From Thiomicrorhabdus sp965603495 (lineage in GTDB: Bacteria; Pseudomonadota; Gammaproteobacteria; Thiomicrospirales; Thiomicrospiraceae), in the NCBI GenBank assembly GCA_965603495.1, contig CBFDDF010000003.1, forward strand, positions 192,259-256,258: a DNA stretch of 64,000 nt, in the 5' to 3' direction. Positions 50,457-58,783 of this stretch are shown here, piece after piece. Position 1 is the stretch's first letter; each line of letters opens with the position of its first letter. Below the pieces are notes generated by a model, which was not told the DNA's origin, did not search any database, and worked only from the letters and a program-made list of their open reading frames with translations. The translations under genes and the position numbers were made by a program.

Positions 50457-51049
50457 GTAAACGCTGCCTGCTGCTGTTGCATTGATTCAAATGTATTTAG
50501 AAGCGGTTGATAGCGAACAGAATTATCTTCTAACTGCGATAAAGCCTCGTAGAGCGCTTCAATAGTCGAGAGGCTTGCAGCATTCTTCTGTTTACGGATT
50601 CGGTAGGCTGACGGCGTACCAGGCTGTAAACTGACTCTATCCATCCCTCTCAATACCGAATTCAACATCATGATTTTGTGAGTTTTGCGCCAGGTGCCGT
50701 CTAAGATAAGTAATTTGACATCCTGAACAGCGTATAAATCACGAATCTGTGCCACGTCATAGAACTCAACTGACTCAAGCTGACCTTCTATTGCAGGGTA
50801 GAGCAAAAACACGGGTTTATCATCGCCCAACCAACCTACCAGGCCTGGTAGGTCTTGTAAATCCTCTCCGCACCATGTTTGGCAGTGACTCAGAGATAAT
50901 TGTGCTATTTTAGCGGTTCCCTTTACCAAATCCACCTCACTAGGATGCTGTAAAATACCTACCTCCACTTGATTGTCTATGCGTTCTATAAAATCACAAA
51001 GGCAGACTTTGGTTGGGCGCTGACATGTAGGGCAAATGGGTCGGGACAT
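50444..51049 (-). CDS. DTW-domain protein (tRNA-uridine aminocarboxypropyltransferase type)
   Basis: A 201-residue DTW-domain protein. The N-terminus has the zinc-like cysteine set CPTCQRPTKVCLCDFI, and the diagnostic block is LILDGTWRKTHKIMMLN (about residues 115-131). The family includes TapT and related enzymes that use SAM to add an aminocarboxypropyl group to tRNA uridine. The target position cannot be read here. The gene's tail overlaps the upstream terminator and it contains a perfect palindrome with an 18-bp symmetric context. Confidence 0.92.
   Translation of the reverse strand: MSRPICPTCQRPTKVCLCDFIERIDNQVEVGILQHPSEVDLVKGTAKIAQLSLSHCQTWCGEDLQDLPGLVGWLGDDKPVFLLYPAIEGQLESVEFYDVAQIRDLYAVQDVKLLILDGTWRKTHKIMMLNSVLRGMDRVSLQPGTPSAYRIRKQKNAASLSTIEALYEALSQLEDNSVRYQPLLNTFESMQQQQAAFTKKP
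50838..50849. repeat. Iterated palindrome, copy 16 (inside the DTW gene)
   Basis: Symmetry extends to 18 bp, CCTACCAGGCCTGGTAGG (50835-50852), read in the gene as Leu-Pro-Gly-Leu-Val-Gly. Confidence 0.95.
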
Positions 51050-51095
51050 AAAACATATTTCTTATGATGATTCGTGAAATGTGGAAGTTATGAAA

Positions 51096-51599
51096 ATGGA
51101 TTTGGAGATTCAATTGTTTGACAGAAACCTAATTAAAATGAGCCTTGCATCCACTACAGACTTCTGTGAGATTAAACACTTTCTAAAACAACACAAAGAA
51201 AGTAGTGCTAGCCGAAATGACCTAATTTATACAGTGCGTTATCAAACAAAATTAATTGGCTTGGCGCGATTGGTTCATATTGAAGACGCCATAAAACCAC
51301 AGTATTGGCTCAGAGGCCTGTTTATAAAAACAGATTTTCGGCAGCAAAGCCTAGCAACTCTTTTACTGGACTTTATGACTTCTGATTTAAAAGCACGTCA
51401 TGACAACTTTGAAATATTGGCGTTTCCCTACGCCCACTTAAAACAATTTTATGAACAGAACGGCTTTAACTCAATTGAGCTAAACCACTTACCTGAAAGC
51501 CTACAAAACACCTATCAAAATGCGTTAAACCAGGGTAAAACTTGGCTTTGTATGGCATGTATTCATAAAATGACGAACAAAATGAGCAATATAAACTAA
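51096..51599 (+). CDS. GNAT-family N-acetyltransferase
   Basis: A 167-residue acetyltransferase from the ATG at 51096, preceded at eight bases by GGAAG; ATG 51090 and GTG 51081 are other in-frame choices. The GNAT core shows QTKLIGLARLVH, WLRGLFIKTDFRQQSLATLLLDFM (the acetyl-CoA binding loop, in a variant R/Q-x-x-S-L-A form) and LAFPYAHLKQFYEQNGFNSIE. The substrate is unknown. It is A+T-richer than its neighbours and sits between two minus-strand genes, ending 15 bases before the rmuC stop. Confidence 0.85.
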   Translation: MDLEIQLFDRNLIKMSLASTTDFCEIKHFLKQHKESSASRNDLIYTVRYQTKLIGLARLVHIEDAIKPQYWLRGLFIKTDFRQQSLATLLLDFMTSDLKARHDNFEILAFPYAHLKQFYEQNGFNSIELNHLPESLQNTYQNALNQGKTWLCMACIHKMTNKMSNIN

Positions 51600-51603
51600 A
51601 CTC

Positions 51604-51615
51604 ACCAGGCCTGGT
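51604..51615. repeat. Iterated palindrome, copy 17
   Basis: Perfect copy in the 15-base gap between the convergent GNAT and rmuC genes; its last base is part of the rmuC stop codon. It probably forms the 3' end of one or both transcripts. Confidence 0.95.
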
Positions 51616-53087
51616 TAAGACTCATTAGAGAGCTGACTGATAGAACTGCCCTCCGCCTCGTTCAACAAGTGCACAGGGATCTCTTTTTTGGTTTTCCCTG
51701 CAAGATCCTTCAACATCTCAGCTTGACGCACTAGATTGCCTTGACCAGAAATCATCTGCTTTCTTGCCAGATCATAACTGGTTTGCGCCGTTTGTAATTG
51801 TTTACCAACTTTTTCAAAACTTTCTACAAACCCGACAAACTTATCATGTACCTCAGCAGCACGCTTAATGAGCTTAAGGGTATTTTCACTCTGTCTTTCA
51901 TAACGCCATAGTTGCTCTATTGTTTTCAACGTTGTAAATAACGTCGTTGGTGTTACCACCGCCACACGCTTTTCAAAGGCGGTCTCAAAGATAGAGGGAT
52001 CTGCCTCTATGGCCATCAAATAGGCCCCTTCAACCGGCACAAACATTAAGACAAAATCTGGCGCATTGAGTTGTTCTAAATGCTCATAGCGTTTATTCGC
52101 TAAGGTATCTATATGACTTTTCAAACTCTGAAGATGAGATTTTAAAGCGGTTAGCTTTTTTGATTCACTCTCACTGTTTAAAGCAGATTCATAATGCATC
52201 AGAGAGACCTTGGAATCTATCACAATATGCTTGCTATCCGGCAAGTTGATAATGACATCAGGTCGTAAGCGTTTTCCAGATTCATCTGTAAAACTTTTCT
52301 CACGGTCAAACTCTACCCCTTCCGTTAATCCAGAACGTTCAAGCAAGCGCTCTAAAATTAACTCTCCCCAGTTTCCTTGGGTTTTACTATCCCCTTTCAG
52401 TGCCCGTGTAAGGTTATGAGCATCCTCACTCATTTGATTATTAAGCGAGTGCAATTGCTTCAGCTGTTCGGCAAGACTGGCACGTCCTTCAAGGTCTTCT
52501 TTATGCACCAATTCAACACGTGATTTAAAGGCCTCTAAAGTCCCTTGCATAGGTTTTAACATTGCATCAATAGTGGATTGACTGTTTTGGGTGAACTGGG
52601 CTTGTTTGCTTTCGAAAATCTGGTTCGCCAAAACTTTAAATTCATTACTCAACTGGACTTTCGCTGATTCCAATAAAGCCAGTTTTTCAAGTGCATTGGT
52701 TTTTTCCATCTCAAGCTCAACAAGAAGCTCTGCCGTCTTGGATTGGCTTTGACTAAGCCCTTGTCGGAGGTGTTCTAATTGATGATCTTTTTCAGTTAAT
52801 TGAGCCTGCAGCTGTTGTAGTTGATTTGCTAATTGATCTGCTGAGCCCTTCAAAGATTGAAGCTCTAATAACTGCTGAGATAACTCAAGATTCTGTTGTT
52901 GGACTTCTGCGAAGCTTGCTAAAGTACTCTCGTCTCGAATGGATTGTTCATTTTTAAGCTGCAGGACAGACTCTAAAGCAGTAATTTTATGCTTAGTTTG
53001 AGTGGACTGCCTAATGAAATGCAAGGCAATAGCGCTGATTAAAAACAGCACCATGACTAAGGGAGTGTGAAGTTCTACTGGTATCAT
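51615..53087 (-). CDS. rmuC: DNA recombination protein RmuC
   Basis: A 490-residue RmuC-family protein. Residues 11-24 are a single membrane segment, then a long coiled coil runs to about residue 190 (ALESVLQLKNEQSIRDE onwards, rich in Gln, Leu and Glu). The C-terminal nuclease-like domain includes KTQGNWGELILERLLERSGL, LRPDVIINLPDSKHIVIDSKVSL (the D...xSK core of PD-(D/E)xK type) and FVPVEGAYLMAIEADPSIFE. RmuC limits rearrangements at inverted repeats in E. coli and has lately been linked to defence. Its start overlaps the end of the mshK-like gene by four bases, so it is attached to the pilus operon. Confidence 0.93.
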   Translation of the reverse strand: MIPVELHTPLVMVLFLISAIALHFIRQSTQTKHKITALESVLQLKNEQSIRDESTLASFAEVQQQNLELSQQLLELQSLKGSADQLANQLQQLQAQLTEKDHQLEHLRQGLSQSQSKTAELLVELEMEKTNALEKLALLESAKVQLSNEFKVLANQIFESKQAQFTQNSQSTIDAMLKPMQGTLEAFKSRVELVHKEDLEGRASLAEQLKQLHSLNNQMSEDAHNLTRALKGDSKTQGNWGELILERLLERSGLTEGVEFDREKSFTDESGKRLRPDVIINLPDSKHIVIDSKVSLMHYESALNSESESKKLTALKSHLQSLKSHIDTLANKRYEHLEQLNAPDFVLMFVPVEGAYLMAIEADPSIFETAFEKRVAVVTPTTLFTTLKTIEQLWRYERQSENTLKLIKRAAEVHDKFVGFVESFEKVGKQLQTAQTSYDLARKQMISGQGNLVRQAEMLKDLAGKTKKEIPVHLLNEAEGSSISQLSNES

Positions 53088-53674
53088 TTCGGCATCAAAA
53101 TTTGAACTTGTTCTAATCTTTCTTGAACCGCTTTTTGTACAGTTTTAGGAAGGGATTTTTTTCTGGCCGTTACATCTAACTTGTAAGTTTTGACCAATCT
53201 ATTCTGTCTCGTTAATAAGGTACTGCCAACCGGTACCAGTTTTGTTTTGCCTTGTACCGTTACGGGTACGCCGTCAGAACTACTGCCAGCAAAATCCATA
53301 TTGATATGCTTGGAAGGCGAGTAATTATATTTATCGTTGACACGAATCAAGGTAGAGCCATCTGGCTTAACCAGCACTGCTGAAATTTCAACTTTGGGGG
53401 GAATATAAATCCGCTTAACTTTTGGTTTTCCTGCATCGGAGGTGTTTTTTGGCAGAATTTTGGCTCTCTTTTTTTCCACCACTGGATGTAAATAAGCTTC
53501 TCTTTGCTTATCAATTTTGTCGCGAGTCAGCTTTGTTAGAAAGAGCGTTTTTAGCGGCACAGGCTTATCTTCGTGTTGTTCCAAGTCAAGAGAAAATGCG
53601 ACATTAGAAACTGACATCAAAGTCATGCCGATAAATAAAGAGATTAATTTAATCATGGTAGTAGGTAGCTTCAT
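53084..53674 (-). CDS. Exported protein in the MshK position of the MSHA operon
   Basis: A 196-residue exported protein with a signal peptide (KLPTTMIKLISLFIGMTLMSVSNVAFS). I do not see strong family motifs, but it occupies the position of MshK directly after the MshJ-like gene and has the MshK-like pattern of a short periplasmic protein with DGSTLIRVNDKYNYSPSKHI and VPVTVQGKTKLVPVGSTLLTR. The ATG at 53674 is preceded by AGGAAG at eight bases. It may interact with the secretin or inner-membrane assembly complex; that is inference from position. Basic residues are frequent. Confidence 0.68.
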   Translation of the reverse strand: MKLPTTMIKLISLFIGMTLMSVSNVAFSLDLEQHEDKPVPLKTLFLTKLTRDKIDKQREAYLHPVVEKKRAKILPKNTSDAGKPKVKRIYIPPKVEISAVLVKPDGSTLIRVNDKYNYSPSKHINMDFAGSSSDGVPVTVQGKTKLVPVGSTLLTRQNRLVKTYKLDVTARKKSLPKTVQKAVQERLEQVQILMPK

Positions 53675-53686
53675 TATCACAACTTC

Positions 53687-54334
53687 CTATTTCTTATTAT
53701 CAATCGGGTGTGTATGGAAAATAATTAACGAACAGTCTGCTGAAACATTGCCTTTCAGTAAATCAAAATTAGCATTCACCTCATAATCCATATCTTGTAG
53801 TTTCATTTTACAGCTTTCAACTAAGTAGAGCGGAGAGACTTTCTGACTGATTGTTTCAAGCACCCTCAATAAATCCTCTTCGTGCTGTAACGTCATATTT
53901 AAGTTAACTTTGCTGTAGAAAAAAAGGCCATTTGGTACCTTTATATTAGAAAATTGACTACTACTCAGAGCTTTTTCTGCTGAAAAGGTAAATTTTAAAC
54001 TAGGGATTAAATATTCATCTGTTAAACGAATCAAAGAGTCAGTCCAAAAGACTCTATCTTGCTTTTTAACCAGGCCTTTTTTAACAAGTTCTTGGTACTT
54101 TTCGCCATACTGTTCATACAGTTTAACCTGCTGCTGTAAAAACTTAACCTGGCTTCTTTGAGAGTTCAATTTTTGAATTTTAGGCTTTTCTTGCGCCTTA
54201 AGCTCCTTCTCCATTTCACCATAGCCATACCATGCAAGCCCTAATAAACCACTCAATATAATTAAAAGTATCAATACTCGTTTAAGAAAACGTAGTACGA
54301 TCGGATCTCTTAAAAAACTAATTAGATTGAACAT
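53687..54334 (-). CDS. mshJ: MshJ-like (PilO-type) pilus assembly protein
   Basis: A 215-residue protein with one membrane segment near the N-terminus (VLILLIILSGLLGLAWYGYG, residues 19-38), a coiled coil (KELKAQEKPKIQKLNSQRSQVKFLQQQVKLYEQYGEKYQELVKKG) and a periplasmic alpha/beta domain. This is the PilO/GspM layout, and in MSHA operons the PilO-like component is MshJ. Sequence identity to MshJ is not obvious by eye, so I rely on layout and operon position. It overlaps mshI by 17 bases, a sign of coupling. Confidence 0.78.
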   Translation of the reverse strand: MFNLISFLRDPIVLRFLKRVLILLIILSGLLGLAWYGYGEMEKELKAQEKPKIQKLNSQRSQVKFLQQQVKLYEQYGEKYQELVKKGLVKKQDRVFWTDSLIRLTDEYLIPSLKFTFSAEKALSSSQFSNIKVPNGLFFYSKVNLNMTLQHEEDLLRVLETISQKVSPLYLVESCKMKLQDMDYEVNANFDLLKGNVSADCSLIIFHTHPIDNKK

Positions 54335-55880
54335 CGCTTACTCGCACTTTAACAGTAAATGGCAGGGCTTCAATTTCACCCATTTTGACATCAATCAATA
54401 ATGTCTGACTTAATACTCTGTTTAACGGTTCTTTTTGTAACTCAGCTGCCTCAATGCCCGGTAGGGTATTTAAGTCTGTTATAAAATCATCAACCCACTT
54501 TACCGGTTCTTGATAAGTGTCATGAAAGGGAAACACCCAGGCAGAAAAATCTATTTGATTTTGTTTACTGTCGAATCGATTCAATGTTTTCCAATCAATT
54601 TTAGAGATTTGAATATTAGGATGACGAGCAATTATTTGGCTTAGACCTTTAATATCAAAATTAATCAAACGGCCTAACTTTAACTTCAAAATAGACTCTG
54701 AAAACTCAACTGACGCTTTGATTAACTGCGCATCATCCTGTAGTTTGACCAATGATTGGAGCCTATTTATTTCTCTGGTATGCTGCTCAATTCTCTGCTC
54801 TAACAGTGCCTGCTTCTGCCAACTTACAAGCGTATCAACCCCTGTTATAAGAATGTAATACAAACCACCCAAAAAAAGTAAAATATTTAAACCAATAAAA
54901 ACTTGTCTGGTTAAATCCAGGTTATTAATTTTCTGTATGTAAGGTGTTGAATAAAATCCTTTTGGAGAATCACTGAATATATAGTCAACAATAGCCTGTT
55001 GAGAAAAGCACTGTGTGCCCTTCCTACCACAGTTAAGGCCATCAGTCGTAATGGAACTGAATGAAGCTGTTCCAAAGACATACTGTTCATCTTCCCAGGT
55101 ACTTCTAATTAGCGCCTGATCTTTACATTCTGACAACATGCCATCTAAAATAGCTTCATCACCATCAATAAAAACCAAACCAATTGGACTATTAAAGGGC
55201 ACAATTGCTTGGTTGTAAACATAGGTAACTGCTAACTTCGTTTCATTAATCAGTGCGGTACGTATTTCGAAAGTACTCTCAAATGTACTATCAATTTCAA
55301 CCAAGCGACTAATACGTAAATCACCATTGTAAAAAAATGTTTGTCTGAAGGTGTTTTGAGACTGCCTTGTGACCATTAACAGCGGACTTTTCAAACTTTG
55401 ACGAGTGAGTTTAAGGTGTGTTCTGACCTTGTTTTTAAGGTAACTCTCTAAAAGTAAAGGTTTTGAATAAATCGAACTCACCGTGAGCTGAGCTTGTTCT
55501 ATGCTACTTAAAAAGTTCTTAAGGTGAAATGAGTCACTCACCGTCGCTGTTAACATCAACTCTTCTTTACGGCCATCATCATTAACTTGTTTTGTATTCG
55601 TCCAATGTACCTCTGCAAGTGCGGTATCTTCACCGATAACACGCTCTTTTCTTCTATTTTGAATTGTCTTTTTTTCCCAAGGAAAAACACTTGGTGCCCA
55701 TTCAAAAGAAATATCTTCATCTATAATATCTAATACGATGTAGATTTTAGTGTGTTCAGAGATTGTTGCTAAATACTGATCTATGGCATCAAGATCCTGC
55801 CACAAAAAGCTTTGAGTCTTAGTGTCACTATCGTTATAACTGGTTAAAGCTTCATCTGTTATATAAAATATTGTTTTCAT
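54318..55880 (-). CDS. mshI: MshI-like protein (PilM/PilN-type fusion)
   Basis: A 520-residue protein. The N-terminal ~310 residues are an actin-like PilM-type domain (starts KTIFYITDEALTSYN; ends near CGRKGTQCFSQQAIVDYIF). A membrane segment (QVFIGLNILLFLGGLYYILIT, about residues 332-352) leads to a coiled coil and a PilN-like periplasmic domain. It probably links the cytoplasmic ATPase to the inner-membrane alignment complex. It is longer than the ~300-residue V. cholerae MshI, because both halves are in one protein. It starts two bases after mshG. Confidence 0.85.
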   Translation of the reverse strand: MKTIFYITDEALTSYNDSDTKTQSFLWQDLDAIDQYLATISEHTKIYIVLDIIDEDISFEWAPSVFPWEKKTIQNRRKERVIGEDTALAEVHWTNTKQVNDDGRKEELMLTATVSDSFHLKNFLSSIEQAQLTVSSIYSKPLLLESYLKNKVRTHLKLTRQSLKSPLLMVTRQSQNTFRQTFFYNGDLRISRLVEIDSTFESTFEIRTALINETKLAVTYVYNQAIVPFNSPIGLVFIDGDEAILDGMLSECKDQALIRSTWEDEQYVFGTASFSSITTDGLNCGRKGTQCFSQQAIVDYIFSDSPKGFYSTPYIQKINNLDLTRQVFIGLNILLFLGGLYYILITGVDTLVSWQKQALLEQRIEQHTREINRLQSLVKLQDDAQLIKASVEFSESILKLKLGRLINFDIKGLSQIIARHPNIQISKIDWKTLNRFDSKQNQIDFSAWVFPFHDTYQEPVKWVDDFITDLNTLPGIEAAELQKEPLNRVLSQTLLIDVKMGEIEALPFTVKVRVSDVQSN

Positions 55881-55882
55881 TA

Positions 55883-57085
55883 TTATTGGACCTGTGCAAT
55901 GGTGTCATAAATAGGCCCGAGCACTGCAATCATTACCCACCCAACGACAAAGCCCATAATCACCGTCAAAATCGGTTCGATTGCTGGCTCAATTTTATCT
56001 ATTAATTCTTTTGCTTCCCTGTCATAAAAATAACTGACATTTTTTAGTGCATTATCCATACCACCACTCAACTCACCCACTTTGACCATTCTTACCGCCA
56101 TAGACGGGAAAACTTGAGCTTCTTGAAATGCCTCGTGGATAGGCATTCCGTCCTCTATCAATCGCACTGCATTATTGATATTACCTTCAAGGTATTTATT
56201 ACCAGCGATAATACTCGCCATGCGTAAACTTTCAGGAAAACTAACACCAGCGCCGTACATAACCGCCAATGAATTTGCAATACGCGCTAATTTCAGCTTA
56301 TATAAGACTGGACCTATAATCCAAACATTAAGAGACATTTCATCGGTTTTTATTTTGAATTCAGGGGATTGTTTACGCCACCATTTAAATACAAATATGA
56401 TGATCATGGGAACCACGAAAATCTCTACAATATAATTTTGAATGAACCCTGAAGTTGCAATCAATGCAACCGTTGCAAAGCCAAGCTCACCACCCATTGA
56501 AGTGATAAAACCAAGTAGTTCCGGGACAACAAACAACATCATAAGAATAACGACGCCAATAACCACTGTCGCGACAATCGCAGGATAAATCATGACTTTT
56601 TTGGCCTTAGAAACCAGTTCATCTTCCCATTTAAGCATATTGGCAAGATCCACTAATATTTCTTCTAATTTCCCCGTCTTTTCACCCACAGCAACAAGAG
56701 AAATATAAACTTCGCCAAACTCTTTTTCAAAAGGCCTCAAAGATTCTGAAAATGTTTTCCCACCTTCCATAGATTCATAAATATTGGCGAGCATCTCTTT
56801 AACAGAGTCACTTTCAAATGAATCCTTTAAATCATCAAGAATTTCCATTAAAGGTACACCCGCCTTAAGCAACTGCTCTAATTGAAAAGTCATTCCGATG
56901 ACATCTTTTCGGGATACTTTCGGCTTTGTTGAAAAGCCAAAAGAGCTAGACTGTTTTTTGAAATTAAGTAAATCAATATGAGATTTAGCGAGCTTTTGCT
57001 CAAGCTCATGTTCATTAGTCGCAGGTAAAACACCTGTAACGCGTTTACCGAATTTATTAACACCTGTGTAATGATAATTCTGCAT
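55883..57085 (-). CDS. mshG: MshG, inner-membrane platform protein
   Basis: A 400-residue GspF/PilC-family polytopic protein with three membrane segments and two copies of the GspF domain. Typical text: YHYTGVNKFGKRVTG at the start, LLKAGVPLMEILDDL and VKEMLANIYESMEGGKTFSESLRPF in the first copy, GAGVSFPESLRMASIIAGNKYLEGNI in the second, then GGMDNALKNVSYFYDREAKELIDKI and the final membrane segment. It is the rotating platform on which pilin is assembled, powered by MshE, whose gene lies 12 bases upstream. Confidence 0.95.
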   Translation of the reverse strand: MQNYHYTGVNKFGKRVTGVLPATNEHELEQKLAKSHIDLLNFKKQSSSFGFSTKPKVSRKDVIGMTFQLEQLLKAGVPLMEILDDLKDSFESDSVKEMLANIYESMEGGKTFSESLRPFEKEFGEVYISLVAVGEKTGKLEEILVDLANMLKWEDELVSKAKKVMIYPAIVATVVIGVVILMMLFVVPELLGFITSMGGELGFATVALIATSGFIQNYIVEIFVVPMIIIFVFKWWRKQSPEFKIKTDEMSLNVWIIGPVLYKLKLARIANSLAVMYGAGVSFPESLRMASIIAGNKYLEGNINNAVRLIEDGMPIHEAFQEAQVFPSMAVRMVKVGELSGGMDNALKNVSYFYDREAKELIDKIEPAIEPILTVIMGFVVGWVMIAVLGPIYDTIAQVQ

Positions 57086-57097
57086 CAGAAGTCCCTA

Positions 57098-58783
57098 TTA
57101 AACTAACTCTGTTAAGTTAACAATACGACTTATTTCTTCAAGGGTTGTTTGCCCTTGCTTAATCCACCGAATACCACTTTGCGCCATCGTAGAAAATCCG
57201 TTGTCCATCGCTTTACTGAGTAGTGCGTGCTGAGATGCGCCATCCAAAAGCAGCTCATCCATCTCTGACGTAAATCTTAAGGTTTCAAGAACGGCTAATC
57301 GTCCCTTGTACCCGATGTTATTACATTTTTCGCAGCCTTTGGCATGAAACAATTGAACATTATCGTGATCAGAAATAGAAAGTAATTGCTTTTCAAACTC
57401 TTCAGGCTCATAGGGTTCTTTACAATGAACACATAATTTTCGAGCTAATCGTTGAGCGATAATTCCAATGATATTACCCGACATAATCGATCGAGAAACC
57501 CCAATATCAAGCAACCTTGGTATAGCACCAATTGCTGAATTCGTGTGCAAAGTAGCGAACACTTGATGTCCCGTCATTGCCGCCCGTATCGACATTTCAG
57601 CTGTTTCTGAATCACGTATTTCTCCAATTAGGATGATATCGGGATCTTGCCTCATTAACGACCTTATACCTGCGGCAAAGGTCATCCCTATCTCTTCATT
57701 AACGGGTGTTTGGCGAATCATTGACATAGGGTACTCAACAGGATCCTCCAAAGTCATAATGTTAACACCCACATGATTCAACTCATTCAAAATCGAATAA
57801 AGTGTGGTGGTTTTACCTGATCCCGTCGGCCCTGTAACCAGTAGAATGCCAGTTGGGCGCCCCATCATCAGCTTCAACTCATTATATGAGTCCTGATCTA
57901 GACCTAAATCGTCTAATGGGACAATTCCTTTTTCGCGATCCAAAATACGTAAAACAAAGTTTTCACCGTGCGTACCAGGAAGAGAAGAGACGCGAAAATC
58001 AATTCTTCTACCATGGACAATCAAGGACATTCTGCCATCTTGTGGAAGTCGTTGTTCTGTTAGATCTAATTCTGAAATAACTTTTAACCGTACAACCAAG
58101 CCTGACCAATACATTTTATGCAATAAACGTATTTCTTGTAACACTCCATCGATTCGATATCGAATACGGATATAATCTTCTTCTGGTTCAAAGTGGACAT
58201 CGGATGCATTACGTTTAACAGCATCGGTCAACAGATTGTCTACTAAACGCACCATTGGCTGAGAATATTCATTTGCAGTGGAAATGGAGGTCGTATCAGC
58301 TTTACCCGTCTCAAGCTCTTTTAAAATGCCTTCGATTGATAGCTCATATCCATAATAATTATCTATCGCAGTTTGAATTTCAGACTCAACAACAAGTACA
58401 GGTGCTACCTGTATATTTGGGCTCTGTAAATGACGCTTAAGTTTATCTAAAACCAAAATATCGCCGGGGTTAGACATGGCGACTTGAAGTCTCTGATCCT
58501 TCAAACTAATTGGCATTATCAGATAGTTATGTGCGAACGTCTCAGATACGAGTGAGATGGCTTTAGGGTCAGGTACAACCTCCTTCAAACTCATGGAGGC
58601 ATAGCCGACGTATGCACCAACCATTTCCCTGACAACTTCTACTGGAACAAACCCCATTGAAACCAGGATTTCACCTAACTTGTGACCCGTTCTTTTATGC
58701 TCAGTAAGTGCAATACTCAACTGATCAGATGTAATACTGCCATCTTGAACTAAACGCTCACCTAAGCGTGCTTGTGGGTGCAT
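57098..58783 (-). CDS. mshE: MshE, pilus extension ATPase
   Basis: A 561-residue secretion ATPase of the PilB/GspE family that drives MSHA pilus extension. The N-terminal domain carries the MshEN repeat with its RLGERLVQDGSITSDQL and KLGEILVSMGFV elements, which in V. cholerae MshE bind c-di-GMP. Walker A is GPTGSGKTTTLYSIL (about residues 315-329), the Asp box is GIRSLMRQDPDIILIGEIRD and the His box is AAMTGHQVFATLHTN. The zinc-type cysteines CVHCKEPYEPEEFEKQL...CEKCNNIGYKGR are present. It follows the mshN-like gene with no gap. Confidence 0.96.
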   Translation of the reverse strand: MHPQARLGERLVQDGSITSDQLSIALTEHKRTGHKLGEILVSMGFVPVEVVREMVGAYVGYASMSLKEVVPDPKAISLVSETFAHNYLIMPISLKDQRLQVAMSNPGDILVLDKLKRHLQSPNIQVAPVLVVESEIQTAIDNYYGYELSIEGILKELETGKADTTSISTANEYSQPMVRLVDNLLTDAVKRNASDVHFEPEEDYIRIRYRIDGVLQEIRLLHKMYWSGLVVRLKVISELDLTEQRLPQDGRMSLIVHGRRIDFRVSSLPGTHGENFVLRILDREKGIVPLDDLGLDQDSYNELKLMMGRPTGILLVTGPTGSGKTTTLYSILNELNHVGVNIMTLEDPVEYPMSMIRQTPVNEEIGMTFAAGIRSLMRQDPDIILIGEIRDSETAEMSIRAAMTGHQVFATLHTNSAIGAIPRLLDIGVSRSIMSGNIIGIIAQRLARKLCVHCKEPYEPEEFEKQLLSISDHDNVQLFHAKGCEKCNNIGYKGRLAVLETLRFTSEMDELLLDGASQHALLSKAMDNGFSTMAQSGIRWIKQGQTTLEEISRIVNLTELV

